The position numbers were made by a program, and so were the translations under genes. A DNA stretch of 64,000 nt from Eutreptiella sp. 'Long Island Sound 2002' (lineage: Eukaryota > Euglenozoa > Euglenophyceae > Eutreptiales > Eutreptiaceae): assembly GCA_964036045.1 (NCBI GenBank), contig OZ038400.1:10131976-10195975 (forward strand), given 5' to 3'. Of the stretch, positions 35,982-49,954 are shown one piece after another. Below the pieces are notes generated by a model. It made no database searches and was not told the DNA's origin. It saw nothing but the letters and a program-made list of their open reading frames with translations. Position 1 is the first letter of the stretch. Each line of letters opens with the position of its first letter.

Positions 35982-38183
35982 TTGAGATATTTGGGGCGCG
36001 AGTTGCAAGGAATAAAGGGATTGGAGAGAAATTCCACCATAGCTGGTCCGGGAGAGTCCGATGCGTGGGAGCACCTGGGCGCCAAAGTGATCGTACTGGC
36101 TTGTTGGACTTTTTTAGTCACCAAAACATGCAAACTAGCGGAAACAATCATCGTAAACGTGTTACGCCACTTCTCACGATCGTTTTGAGTATATGTGAGC
36201 CTGTTTTTTGGGCCGTTTAGCATCATTTATGAGATGAATACAGAAAACTCCTGAGTTTGGGTGATTTTGATGATGGCATGGCCGGAAAAAAAAATTTGCG
36301 GGGGGGGGGGCAAAAATTTTTTTTTCGCATTTTTGGGTACTATTCGATGTGGACCCCGCAATGAAAGCAAAAAAAACGGGGGTGCGCATACCAGTTTGGA
36401 GATATGGGCCTTGCAAACATTCGGTCCAAGAGGGTTGGAAACTTTGTTTTGCCGTTTTCTCCGTTTTTTTTTCTCGGCACAGGGGTGCACCCACACCCAC
36501 CACCGACCACGTATTGGTGCCAAACCAACCTCAAATATGATTTTTGGGGGTTAGGGACAACATGGCCCCACCAACCGCCCAAAAATGCAGGGTGGCTTGC
36601 CCCCTGGGCAACGGCAAAGGGCCGCACCCCTTGGGACGGGGCTTCGCCGCTTGCCCAAGGGGGCCCCCCTCCGGTCGCATTGAGCACGTCGTATAGGGGG
36701 GTAAACGCCACCAGTTTTGAGATATTTGGGGCGCGAGTTGCAAGGAATAAAGGGATTGGAGAGAAATTCCACCATAGCTGGTCCGGGAGAGTCCGATGCG
36801 TGGGAGCACCTGGGCGCCAAAGTGATCGTACTGGCTTGTTGGACTTTTTTAGTCACCAAAACATGCAAACTAGCGGAAACAATCATCGTAAACGTGTTAC
36901 GCCACTTCTCACGATCGTTTTGAGTATATGTGAGCCTGTTTTTTGGGCCGTTTAGCATCATTTATGAGATGAATACAGAAAACTCCTGAGTTTGGGTGAT
37001 TTTGATGATGGCATGGCCGGGAAAAAAAATTTTCGGGGGGGGGGCAAAAATTTTTTTTTCGCATTTTTGGGTACTATTCGATGTGGACTTCGCAATGAAA
37101 GCAAAAAAAACGGGGGTGCGCATACCAGTTTGGAGATATGGGCCTTGCAAACATTCGGTCCAAGAGGGTTGGAAACTTTGTTTTGCCGTTTTCTCCGTTT
37201 TTTTTTCTCGGCACAGGGGTGCACCCACACCCACCACCGACCACGTATTGGTGCCAAACCAACCTCAAATATGATTTTTGGGGGTTAGGGACAACATGGC
37301 CCCACCAACCGCCCAAAAATGCAGGGTGGCTTGCCCCCTGGGCAACGGCAAAGGGCCGCACCCCTTGGGACGGGGCTTCGCCGCTTGCCCAAGGGGGCCC
37401 CCCTCCGGTCGCATTGAGCACGTCCTATAGGGGGGTAAACGCCACCAGTTTTGAGATATTTGGGGCGCGAGTTGCAAGGAATAAAGGGATTGGAGAGAAA
37501 TTCCACCATAGCTGGTCCGGGAGAGTCCGATGCGTGGGAGCACCTGGGCGCCAAAGTGATCGTACTGGCTTGTTGGACTTTTTTAGTCACCAAAACATGC
37601 AAACTAGCGGAAACAATCATCGTAAACGTGTTACGCCACTTCTCACGATCGTTTTGAGTATATGTGAGCCTGTTTTTTGGGCCGTTTAGCATCATTTATG
37701 AGATGAATACAGAAAACTCCTGAGTTTGGGTGATTTTGATGATGGCATGGCCGGGAAAAAAAATTTTCGGGGGGGGGGCAAAAATTTTTTTTCGCATTTT
37801 TGGGTACTATTCGATGTGGACTTCGCAATGAAAGCAAAAAAAACGGGGGTGCGCATACCAGTTTGGAGATATGGGCCTTGCAAACATTCGGTCCAAGAGG
37901 GTTGGAAACTTTGTTTTGCCGTTTTCTCCGTTTTTTTTTCTCGGCACAGGGGTGCACCCACACCCACCACCGACCACGTATTGGTGCCAAACCAACCTCA
38001 AATATGATTTTTGGGGGTTAGGGACAACATGGCCCCACCAACCGCCCAAAAATGCAGGGTGGCTTGCCCCCTGGGCAACGGCAAAGGGCCGCACCCCTTG
38101 GGACGGGGCTTCGCCGCTTGCCCAAGGGGGCCCCCCTCCGGTCGCATTGAGCACGTCGTATAGGGGGGTAAACGCCACCAGTT
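35982..38183. repeat. U49-U51: first ACCCCGC unit and isolated C710
   Basis: U49 (35982) has CC at offsets 374-375 (GGACCCCGC, near 36355), the state later seen in U52 and U54. U50 (36717) is T-type with G10 and ends with C710, an isolated return of the left-end state. U51 (37451) is T-type, G10/T8, 733 bases. Confidence 0.8.
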
Positions 38184-39651
38184 TTGAGATATTTGGGGCG
38201 CGAGTTGCAAGGAATAAAGGGATTGGAGAGAAATTCCACCATAGCTGGTCCGGGAGAGTCCGATGCGTGGGAGCACCTGGGCGCCAAAGTGATCGTACTG
38301 GCTTGTTGGACTTTTTTAGTCACCAAAACATGCAAACTAGCAGAAACAATCATCGTAAACGTGTTACGCCACTTCTCACGATCGTTTTGAGTATATGTGA
38401 GCCTGTTTTTTGGGCCGTTTAGCATCATTTATGAGATGAATACAGAAAACTCCTGAGTTTGGGTGATTTTGATGATGGCATGGCCGGAAAAAAAAATTTG
38501 CGGGGGGGGGGGCAAAAATTTTTTTTTCGCATTTTTGGGTACTATTCGATGTGGACCCCGCAATGAAAGCAAAAAAAACGGGGGTGCGCATACCAGTTTG
38601 GAGATATGGGCCTTGCAAACATTCGGTCCAAGAGGGTTGGAAACTTTGTTTTGCCGTTTTCTCCGTTTTTTTTTCTCGGCACAGGGGTGCACCCACACCC
38701 ACCACCGACCACGTATTGGTGCCAAACCAACCTCAAATATGATTTTTGGGGGTTAGGGACAACATGGCCCCACCAACCGCCCAAAAATGCAGGGTGGCTT
38801 GCCCCCTGGGCAACGGCAAAGGGCCGCACCCCTTGGGACGGGGCTTCGCCGCTTGCCCAAGGGGGCCCCCCTCCGGTCGCATTGAGCACGTCGTATAGGG
38901 GGGTAAACGCCACCAGTTTTGAGATATTTGGGGCGCGAGTTGCAAGGAATAAAGGGATTGGAGAGAAATTCCACCATAGCTGGTCCGGGAGAGTCCGATG
39001 CGTGGGAGCACCTGGGCGCCAAAGTGATCGTACTGGCTTGTTGGACTTTTTTAGTCACCAAAACATGCAAACTAGCGGAAACAATCATCGTAAACGTGTT
39101 ACGCCACTTCTCACGATCGTTTTGAGTATATGTGAGCCTGTTTTTTGGGCCGTTTAGCATCATTTATGAGATGAATACAGAAAACTCCTGAGTTTGGGTG
39201 ATTTTGATGATGGCATGGCCGGGAAAAAAAATTTTCGGGGGGGGGGCAAAAATTTTTTTTTCGCATTTTTGGGTACTATTCGATGTGGACTTCGCAATGA
39301 AACAAAAAAAACGGGGGTGCGCATACCAGTTTGGAGATATGGGCCTTGCAAACATTCGGTCCAAGAGGGTTGGAAACTTTGTTTTGCCGTTTTCTCCGTT
39401 TTTTTTTCTCGGCACAGGGGTGCACCCACACCCACCACCGACCACGTATTGGTGCCAAACCAACCTCAAATATGATTTTTGGGGGTTAGGGACAACATGG
39501 CCCCACCAACCGCCCAAAAATGCAGGGTGGCTTGCCCCCTGGGCAACGGCAAAGGGCCGCACCCCTTGGGACGGGGCTTCGCCGCTTGCCCAAGGGGGCC
39601 CCCCTCCGGTCGCATTGAGCACGTCGTATAGGGGGGTAAACGCCACCAGTT
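38184..39651. repeat. HOR dimer copy 1 (U52-U53, 1,468 bp)
   Basis: U52 (38184) has A159 (AGCAGAAAC, 38342), a G-type cassette and the ACCCCGC variant. U53 (38919) is T-type with G10 and lacks the G of AAAGC (reads GAAACAAAA near 39300), giving 733 bases. The following 1,468 bases carry the same combination. Confidence 0.9.
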
Positions 39652-41119
39652 TTGAGATATTTGGGGCGCGAGTTGCAAGGAATAAAGGGATTGGAGAGAA
39701 ATTCCACCATAGCTGGTCCGGGAGAGTCCGATGCGTGGGAGCACCTGGGCGCCAAAGTGATCGTACTGGCTTGTTGGACTTTTTTAGTCACCAAAACATG
39801 CAAACTAGCAGAAACAATCATCGTAAACGTGTTACGCCACTTCTCACGATCGTTTTGAGTATATGTGAGCCTGTTTTTTGGGCCGTTTAGCATCATTTAT
39901 GAGATGAATACAGAAAACTCCTGAGTTTGGGTGATTTTGATGATGGCATGGCCGGAAAAAAAAATTTGCGGGGGGGGGGGCAAAAATTTTTTTTTCGCAT
40001 TTTTGGGTACTATTCGATGTGGACCCCGCAATGAAAGCAAAAAAAACGGGGGTGCGCATACCAGTTTGGAGATATGGGCCTTGCAAACATTCGGTCCAAG
40101 AGGGTTGGAAACTTTGTTTTGCCGTTTTCTCCGTTTTTTTTTCTCGGCACAGGGGTGCACCCACACCCACCACCGACCACGTATTGGTGCCAAACCAACC
40201 TCAAATATGATTTTTGGGGGTTAGGGACAACATGGCCCCACCAACCGCCCAAAAATGCAGGGTGGCTTGCCCCCTGGGCAACGGCAAAGGGCCGCACCCC
40301 TTGGGACGGGGCTTCGCCGCTTGCCCAAGGGGGCCCCCCTCCGGTCGCATTGAGCACGTCGTATAGGGGGGTAAACGCCACCAGTTTTGAGATATTTGGG
40401 GCGCGAGTTGCAAGGAATAAAGGGATTGGAGAGAAATTCCACCATAGCTGGTCCGGGAGAGTCCGATGCGTGGGAGCACCTGGGCGCCAAAGTGATCGTA
40501 CTGGCTTGTTGGACTTTTTTAGTCACCAAAACATGCAAACTAGCGGAAACAATCATCGTAAACGTGTTACGCCACTTCTCACGATCGTTTTGAGTATATG
40601 TGAGCCTGTTTTTTGGGCCGTTTAGCATCATTTATGAGATGAATACAGAAAACTCCTGAGTTTGGGTGATTTTGATGATGGCATGGCCGGGAAAAAAAAT
40701 TTTCGGGGGGGGGGCAAAAATTTTTTTTTCGCATTTTTGGGTACTATTCGATGTGGACTTCGCAATGAAACAAAAAAAACGGGGGTGCGCATACCAGTTT
40801 GGAGATATGGGCCTTGCAAACATTCGGTCCAAGAGGGTTGGAAACTTTGTTTTGCCGTTTTCTCCGTTTTTTTTTCTCGGCACAGGGGTGCACCCACACC
40901 CACCACCGACCACGTATTGGTGCCAAACCAACCTCAAATATGATTTTTGGGGGTTAGGGACAACATGGCCCCACCAACCGCCCAAAAATGCAGGGTGGCT
41001 TGCCCCCTGGGCAACGGCAAAGGGCCGCACCCCTTGGGACGGGGCTTCGCCGCTTGCCCAAGGGGGCCCCCCTCCGGTCGCATTGAGCACGTCGTATAGG
41101 GGGGTAAACGCCACCAGTT
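39652..41119. repeat. HOR dimer copy 2 (U54-U55, 1,468 bp)
   Basis: U54 (39652) repeats A159 plus ACCCCGC, and U55 (40387) repeats the GAAACAAAA one-base deletion and G10. I saw no difference from 38184-39651 at any diagnostic site. A direct, recent dimer duplication. Confidence 0.9.
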
Positions 41120-41852
41120 TTGAGATATTTGGGGCGCGAGTTGCAAGGAATAAAGGGATTGGAGAGAAATTCCACCATAGCTGGTCCGGGAGAGTCCGAT
41201 GCGTGGGAGCACCTGGGCGCCAAAGTGATCGTACTGGCTTGTTGGACTTTTTTAGTCACCAAAACATGCAAACTAGCGGAAACAATCATCGTAAACGTGT
41301 TACGCCACTTCTCACGATCGTTTTGAGTATATGTGAGCCTGTTTTTTGGGCCGTTTAGCATCATTTATGAGATGAATACAGAAAACTCCTGAGTTTGGGT
41401 GATTTTGATGATGGCATGGCCGGGAAAAAAAATTTTCGGGGGGGGGGCAAAAATTTTTTTTCGCATTTTTGGGTACTATTCGATGTGGACTTCGCAATGA
41501 AAGCAAAAAAAACGGGGGTGCGCATACCAGTTTGGAGATATGGGCCTTGCAAACATTCGGTCCAAGAGGGTTGGAAACTTTGTTTTGCCGTTTTCTCCGT
41601 TTTTTTTTCTCGGCACAGGGGTGCACCCACACCCACCACCGACCACGTATTGGTGCCAAACCAACCTCAAATATGATTTTTGGGGGTTAGGGACAACATG
41701 GCCCCACCAACCGCCCAAAAATGCAGGGTGGCTTGCCCCCTGGGCAACGGCAAAGGGCCGCACCCCTTGGGACGGGGCTTCGCCGCTTGCCCAAGGGGGC
41801 CCCCCTCCGGTCGCATTGAGCACGTCGTATAGGGGGGTAAACGCCACCAGTT
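41120..41852. repeat. U56: single T-type spacer unit
   Basis: U56 is a 733-base T-type unit with G10 and T8, similar to U51. It separates the ACCCCGC dimers from the A/B dimer region. Confidence 0.8.
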
Positions 41853-44800
41853 TTGAGATATTTGGGGCGCGAGTTGCAAGGAATAAAGGGATTGGAGAGA
41901 AATTCCACCATAGCTGGTCCGGGAGAGTCCGATGCGTGGGAGCACCTGGGCGCCAAAGTGATCGTACTGGCTTGTTGGACTTTTTTAGTCACCAAAACAT
42001 GCAAACTAGCGGAAACAATCATCGTAAACGTGTTACGCCACTTCTCACGATCGTTTTGAGTATATGTGAGCCTGTTTTTTTGGGCCGTTTAGCATCATTT
42101 ATGAGATGAATACAGAAAACTCCTGAGTTTGGGTGATTTTGATGATGGCATGGCCGGAAAAAAAAATTTGCGGGGGGGGGGGCAAAAATTTTTTTTTCGC
42201 ATTTTTGGGTACTATTCGATGTGGACTTCGCAATGAAAGCAAAAAAAACGGGGGTGCGCATACCAGTTTGGAGATATGGGCCTTGCAAACATTCGGTCCA
42301 AGAGGGTTGGAAACTTTGTTTTGCCGTTTTCTCCGTTTTTTTTTCTCGGCACAGGGGTGCACCCACACCCACCACCGACCACGTATTGGTGCCAAACCAA
42401 CCTCAAATATGATTTTTGGGGGTTAGGGACAACATGGCCCCACCAACCGCCCAAAAATGCAGGGTGGCTTGCCCCCTGGGCAACGGCAAAGGGCCGCACC
42501 CCTTGGGACGGGGCTTCGCCGCTTGCCCAAGGGGGCCCCCCTCCGGTCGCATCCAGCACGTCCTATAGGGGGGTAAACGCCACCAGTTTTGAGATATTTG
42601 GGGCGCGAGTTGCAAGGAATAAAGGGATTGGAGAGAAATTCCACCATAGCTGGTCCGGGAGAGTCCGATGCGTGGGAGCACCTGGGCGCCAAAGTGATCG
42701 TACTGGCTTGTTGGACTTTTTTAGTCACCAGAACATGCAAACTAGCGGAAACAATCATCGTAAACGTGTTACGCCACTTCTCACGATCGTTTTGAGTATA
42801 TGTGAGCCTGTTTTTTGGGCCGTTTAGCATCATTTATGAGATGAATACAGAAAACTCCTGAGTTTGGGTGATTTTGATGATGGCATGGCCGGAAAAAAAA
42901 ATTTTCGGGGGGGGGGGGCAAAAAATTTTTTTTCGCATTTTTGGGTACTATTCGATGTGGACTTCGCAATGAAAGCAAAAAAAACGGGGGTGCGCATACC
43001 AGTTTGGAGATATGGGCCTTGCAAACATTCGGTCCAAGAGGGTTGGAAACTTTGTTTTGCCGTTTTCTCCGTTTTTTTTTCTCGGCACAGGGGTGCACCC
43101 ACACCCACCACCGACCACGTATTGGTGCCAAACCAACCTCAAATATGATTTTTGGGGGTTAGGGACAACATGGCCCCACCAACCGCCCAAAAATGCAGGG
43201 TGGCTTGCCCCCTGGGCAGCGGCAAAGGGCTGCACCCCTTGGGACGGGGCTTCGCCGCTTGCCCAAGGGGGCCCCCCTCCGGTCGCATTGAGCACGTCGT
43301 ATAGGGGGGTAAGCGCCACCAGTTTTGAGATATTTGGGGCGCGAGTTGCAAGGAATAAAGGGATTGGAGAGAAATTCCACCATAGCTGGTCCGGGAGAGT
43401 CCGATGCGTGGGAGCACCTGGGCGCCAAAGTGATCGTACTGGCTTGTTGGACTTTTTTAGTCACCAAAACATGCAAACTAGCGGAAACAATCATCGTAAA
43501 CGTGTTACGCCACTTCTCACGATCGTTTTGAGTATATGTGAGCCTGTTTTTTGGGCCGTTTAGCATCATTTATGAGATGAATACAGAAAACTCCTGAGTT
43601 TGGGTGATTTTGATGATGGCATGGCCGGAAAAAAAAATTTGCGGGGGGGGGGGGGCAAAAATTTTTTTTTCGCATTTTTGGGTACTATTCGATGTGGACT
43701 TCGCAATGAAAGCAAAAAAAACGGGGGTGCGCATACCAGTTTGGAGATATGGGCCTTGCAAACATTCGGTCCAAGAGGGTTGGAAACTTTGTTTTGCCGT
43801 TTTCTCCGTTTTTTTTTCTCGGCACAGGGGTGCACCCACACCCACCACCGACCACGTATTGGTGCCAAACCAACCTCAAATATGATTTTTGGGGGTTAGG
43901 GACAACATGGCCCCACCAACCGCCCAAAAATGCAGGGTGGCTTGCCCCCTGGGCAACGGCAAAGGGCCGCACCCCTTGGGACGGGGCTTCGCCGCTTGCC
44001 CAAGGGGGCCCCCCTCCGGTCGCATTGAGCACGTCCTATAGGGGGGTAAACGCCACCAGTTTTGAGATATTTGGGGCGCGAGTTGCAAGGAATAAAGGGA
44101 TTGGAGAGAAATTCCACCATAGCTGGTCCGGGAGAGTCCGATGCGTGGGAGCACCTGGGCGCCAAAGTGATCGTACTGGCTTGTTGGACTTTTTTAGTCA
44201 CCAGAACATGCAAACTAGCGGAAACAATCATCGTAAACGTGTTACGCCACTTCTCACGATCGTTTTGAGTATATGTGAGCCTGTTTTTTGGGCCGTTTAG
44301 CATCATTTATGAGATGAATACAGAAAACTCCTGAGTTTGGGTGATTTTGATGATGGCATGGCCGGAAAAAAAAATTTGCGGGGGGGGGGGGCAAAAAATT
44401 TTTTTTCGCATTTTTGGGTACTATTCGATGTGGACTTCGCAATGAAAGCAAAAAAAACGGGGGTGCGCATACCAGTTTGGAGATATGGGCCTTGCAAACA
44501 TTCGGTCCAAGAGGGTTGGAAACTTTGTTTTGCCGTTTTCTCCGTTTTTTTTTCTCGGCACAGGGGTGCACCCACACCCACCACCGACCACGTATTGGTG
44601 CCAAACCAACCTCAAATATGATTTTTGGGGGTTAGGGACAACATGGCCCCACCAACCGCCCAAAAATGCAGGGTGGCTTGCCCCCTGGGCAACGGCAAAG
44701 GGCCGCACCCCTTGGGACGGGGCTTCGCCGCTTGCCCAAGGGGGCCCCCCTCCGGTCGCATTGAGCACGTCGTATAGGGGGGTAAACGCCACCAGTTTTG

Positions 44801-47800
44801 AGATATTTGGGGCGCGAGTTGCAAGGAATAAAGGGATTGGAGAGAAATTCCACCATAGCTGGTCCGGGAGAGTCCGATGCGTGGGAGCACCTGGGCGCCA
44901 AAGTGATCGTACTGGCTTGTTGGACTTTTTTAGTCACCAAAACATGCAAACTAGCGGAAACAATCATCGTAAACGTGTTACGCCACTTCTCACGATCGTT
45001 TTGAGTATATGTGAGCCTGTTTTTTTGGGCCGTTTAGCATCATTTATGAGATGAATACAGAAAGCTCCTGAGTTTGGGTGATTTTGATGATGGCATGGCC
45101 GGAAAAAAAAATTTGCGGGGGGGGGGGCAAAAATTTTTTTTTCGCATTTTTGGGTACTATTCGATGTGGACTTCGCAATGAAAGCAAAAAAAACGGGGGT
45201 GCGCATACCAGTTTGGAGATATGGGCCTTGCAAACATTCGGTCCAAGAGGGTTGGAAACTTTGTTTTGCCGTTTTCTCCGTTTTTTTTTCTCGGCACAGG
45301 GGTGCACCCACACCCACCACCGACCACGTATTGGTGCCAAACCAACCTCAAATATGATTTTTGGGGGTTAGGGACAACATGGCCCCACCAACCGCCCAAA
45401 AATGCAGGGTGGCTTGCCCCCTGGGCAACGGCAAAGGGCCGCACCCCTTGGGACGGGGCTTCGCCGCTTGCCCAAGGGGGCCCCCCTCCGGTCGCATCCA
45501 GCACGTCCTATAGGGGGGTAAACGCCACCAGTTTTGAGATATTTGGGGCGCGAGTTGCAAGGAATAAAGGGATTGGAGAGAAATTCCACCATAGCTGGTC
45601 CGGGAGAGTCCGATGCGTGGGAGCACCTGGGCGCCAAAGTGATCGTACTGGCTTGTTGGACTTTTTTAGTCACCAGAACATGCAAACTAGCGGAAACAAT
45701 CATCGTAAACGTGTTACGCCACTTCTCACGATCGTTTTGAGTATATGTGAGCCTGTTTTTTGGGCCGTTTAGCATCATTTATGAGATGAATACAGAAAAC
45801 TCCTGAGTTTGGGTGATTTTGATGATGGCATGGCCGGAAAAAAAAATTTGCGGGGGGGGGGGGCAAAAAATTTTTTTCGCATTTTTGGGTACTATTCGAT
45901 GTGGACTTCGCAATGAAAGCAAAAAAAACGGGGGTGCGCATACCAGTTTGGAGATATGGGCCTTGCAAACATTCGGTCCAAGAGGGTTGGAAACTTTGTT
46001 TTGCCGTTTTCTCCGTTTTTTTTTCTCGGCACAGGGGTGCACCCACACCCACCACCGACCACGTATTGGTGCCAAACCAACCTCAAATATGATTTTTGGG
46101 GGTTAGGGACAACATGGCCCCACCAACCGCCCAAAAATGCAGGGTGGCTTGCCCCCTGGGCAACGGCAAAGGGCTGCACCCCTTGGGACGGGGCTTCGCC
46201 GCTTGCCCAAGGGGGCCCCCCTCCGGTCGCATTGAGCACGTCGTATAGGGGGGTAAGCGCCACCAGTTTTGAGATATTTGGGGCGCGAGTTGCAAGGAAT
46301 AAAGGGATTGGAGAGAAATTCCACCATAGCTGGTCCGGGAGAGTCCGATGCGTGGGAGCACCTGGGCGCCAAAGTGATCGTACTGGCTTGTTGGACTTTT
46401 TTAGTCACCAAAACATGCAAACTAGCGGAAACAATCATCGTAAACGTGTTACGCCACTTCTCACGATCGTTTTGAGTATATGTGAGCCTGTTTTTTGGGC
46501 CGTTTAGCATCATTTATGAGATGAATACAGAAAACTCCTGAGTTTGGGTGATTTTGATGATGGCATGGCCGGAAAAAAAAATTTGCGGGGGGGGGGGGGG
46601 CAAAAAATTTTTTTTCGCATTTTTGGGTACTATTCGATGTGGACTTCGCAATGAAAGCAAAAAAAACGGGGGTGCGCATACCAGTTTGGAGATATGGGCC
46701 TTGCAAACATTCGGTCCAAGAGGGTTGGAAACTTTGTTTTGCCGTTTTCTCCGTTTTTTTTTCTCGGCACAGGGGTGCACCCACACCCACCACCGACCAC
46801 GTATTGGTGCCAAACCAACCTCAAATATGATTTTTGGGGGTTAGGGACAACATGGCCCCACCAACCGCCCAAAAATGCAGGGTGGCTTGCCCCCTGGGCA
46901 ACGGCAAAGGGCCGCACCCCTTGGGACGGGGCTTCGCCGCTTGCCCAAGGGGGCCCCCCTCCGGTCGCATTGAGCACGTCCTATAGGGGGGTAAACGCCA
47001 CCAGTTTTGAGATATTTGGGGCGCGAGTTGCAAGGAATAAAGGGATTGGAGAGAAATTCCACCATAGCTGGTCCGGGAGAGTCCGATGCGTGGGAGCACC
47101 TGGGCGCCAAAGTGATCGTACTGGCTTGTTGGACTTTTTTAGTCACCAGAACATGCAAACTAGCGGAAACAATCATCGTAAACGTGTTACGCCACTTCTC
47201 ACGATCGTTTTGAGTATATGTGAGCCTGTTTTTTGGGCCGTTTAGCATCATTTATGAGATGAATACAGAAAACTCCTGAGTTTGGGTGATTTTGATGATG
47301 GCATGGCCGGAAAAAAAAATTTGCGGGGGGGGGGGGCAAAAAATTTTTTTTCGCATTTTTGGGTACTATTCGATGTGGACTTCGCAATGAAAGCAAAAAA
47401 AACGGGGGTGCGCATACCAGTTTGGAGATATGGGCCTTGCAAACATTCGGTCCAAGAGGGTTGGAAACTTTGTTTTGCCGTTTTCTCCGTTTTTTTTTCT
47501 CGGCACAGGGGTGCACCCACACCCACCACCGACCACGTATTGGTGCCAAACCAACCTCAAATATGATTTTTGGGGGTTAGGGACAACATGGCCCCACCAA
47601 CCGCCCAAAAATGCAGGGTGGCTTGCCCCCTGGGCAACGGCAAAGGGCTGCACCCCTTGGGACGGGGCTTCGCCGCTTGCCCAAGGGGGCCCCCCTCCGG
47701 TCGCATTGAGCACGTCGTATAGGGGGGTAAGCGCCACCAGTTTTGAGATATTTGGGGCGCGAGTTGCAAGGAATAAAGGGATTGGAGAGAAATTCCACCA

Positions 47801-49954
47801 TAGCTGGTCCGGGAGAGTCCGATGCGTGGGAGCACCTGGGCGCCAAAGTGATCGTACTGGCTTGTTGGACTTTTTTAGTCACCAAAACATGCAAACTAGC
47901 GGAAACAATCATCGTAAACGTGTTACGCCACTTCTCACGATCGTTTTGAGTATATGTGAGCCTGTTTTTTGGGCCGTTTAGCATCATTTATGAGATGAAT
48001 ACAGAAAACTCCTGAGTTTGGGTGATTTTGATGATGGCATGGCCGGAAAAAAAAATTTGCGGGGGGGGGGGGGGCAAAAAATTTTTTTTCGCATTTTTGG
48101 GTACTATTCGATGTGGACTTCGCAATGAAAGCAAAAAAAACGGGGGTGCGCATACCAGTTTGGAGATATGGGCCTTGCAAACATTCGGTCCAAGAGGGTT
48201 GGAAACTTTGTTTTGCCGTTTTCTCCGTTTTTTTTTCTCGGCACAGGGGTGCACCCACACCCACCACCGACCACGTATTGGTGCCAAACCAACCTCAAAT
48301 ATGATTTTTGGGGGTTAGGGACAACATGGCCCCACCAACCGCCCAAAAATGCAGGGTGGCTTGCCCCCTGGGCAACGGCAAAGGGCCGCACCCCTTGGGA
48401 CGGGGCTTCGCCGCTTGCCCAAGGGGGCCCCCCTCCGGTCGCATTGAGCACGTCCTATAGGGGGGTAAACGCCACCAGTTTTGAGATATTTGGGGCGCGA
48501 GTTGCAAGGAATAAAGGGATTGGAGAGAAATTCCACCATAGCTGGTCCGGGAGAGTCCGATGCGTGGGAGCACCTGGGCGCCAAAGTGATCGTACTGGCT
48601 TGTTGGACTTTTTTAGTCACCAGAACATGCAAACTAGCGGAAACAATCATCGTAAACGTGTTACGCCACTTCTCACGATCGTTTTGAGTATATGTGAGCC
48701 TGTTTTTTGGGCCGTTTAGCATCATTTATGAGATGAATACAGAAAACTCCTGAGTTTGGGTGATTTTGATGATGGCATGGCCGGAAAAAAAAATTTGCGG
48801 GGGGGGGGGGCAAAAAATTTTTTTTCGCATTTTTGGGTACTATTCGATGTGGACTTCGCAATGAAAGCAAAAAAAACGGGGGTGCGCATACCAGTTTGGA
48901 GATATGGGCCTTGCAAACATTCGGTCCAAGAGGGTTGGAAACTTTGTTTTGCCGTTTTCTCCGTTTTTTTTTCTCGGCACAGGGGTGCACCCACACCCAC
49001 CACCGACCACGTATTGGTGCCAAACCAACCTCAAATATGATTTTTGGGGGTTAGGGACAACATGGCCCCACCAACCGCCCAAAAATGCAGGGTGGCTTGC
49101 CCCCTGGGCAACGGCAAAGGGCTGCACCCCTTGGGACGGGGCTTCGCCGCTTGCCCAAGGGGGCCCCCCTCCGGTCGCATTGAGCACGTCGTATAGGGGG
49201 GTAAGCGCCACCAGTTTTGAGATATTTGGGGCGCGAGTTGCAAGGAATAAAGGGATTGGAGAGAAATTCCACCATAGCTGGTCCGGGAGAGTCCGATGCG
49301 TGGGAGCACCTGGGCGCCAAAGTGATCGTACTGGCTTGTTGGACTTTTTTAGTCACCAAAACATGCAAACTAGCGGAAACAATCATCGTAAACGTGTTAC
49401 GCCACTTCTCACGATCGTTTTGAGTATATGTGAGCCTGTTTTTTGGGCCGTTTAGCATCATTTATGAGATGAATACAGAAAACTCCTGAGTTTGGGTGAT
49501 TTTGATGATGGCATGGCCGGAAAAAAAAATTTGCGGGGGGGGGGGGGGCAAAAAATTTTTTTTCGCATTTTTGGGTACTATTCGATGTGGACTTCGCAAT
49601 GAAAGCAAAAAAAACGGGGGTGCGCATACCAGTTTGGAGATATGGGCCTTGCAAACATTCGGTCCAAGAGGGTTGGAAACTTTGTTTTGCCGTTTTCTCC
49701 GTTTTTTTTTCTCGGCACAGGGGTGCACCCACACCCACCACCGACCACGTATTGGTGCCAAACCAACCTCAAATATGATTTTTGGGGGTTAGGGACAACA
49801 TGGCCCCACCAACCGCCCAAAAATGCAGGGTGGCTTGCCCCCTGGGCAACGGCAAAGGGCCGCACCCCTTGGGACGGGGCTTCGCCGCTTGCCCAAGGGG
49901 GCCCCCCTCCGGTCGCATTGAGCACGTCGTATAGGGGGGTAAACGCCACCAGTT
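41853..49954. repeat. A/B dimer HOR region (U57-U67), long G runs
   Basis: Eleven units alternate. A units (U57 41853, U59 43325, U61 44798, U63 46269, U65 47743, U67 49217) have A143. B units (U58 42589, U60 44062, U62 45534, U64 47007, U66 48481) have G143 (CACCAGAAC). All A units except U67 end with C710, and all B units end with G710. B units except U60 also have T642 and G724 (TAAGCG). U57 and U61 share an extra T (CCTG then T7) and CC at 701-702. G-run lengths are 11, 12, 13, 12, 11, 12, 14, 12, 14, 12, 14 in order. U58 uniquely joins GGA with TTTTC, and has GCAGCGGC near 43219. U63-U64 and U65-U66 (1,474 bp each) look identical. Confidence 0.9.
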
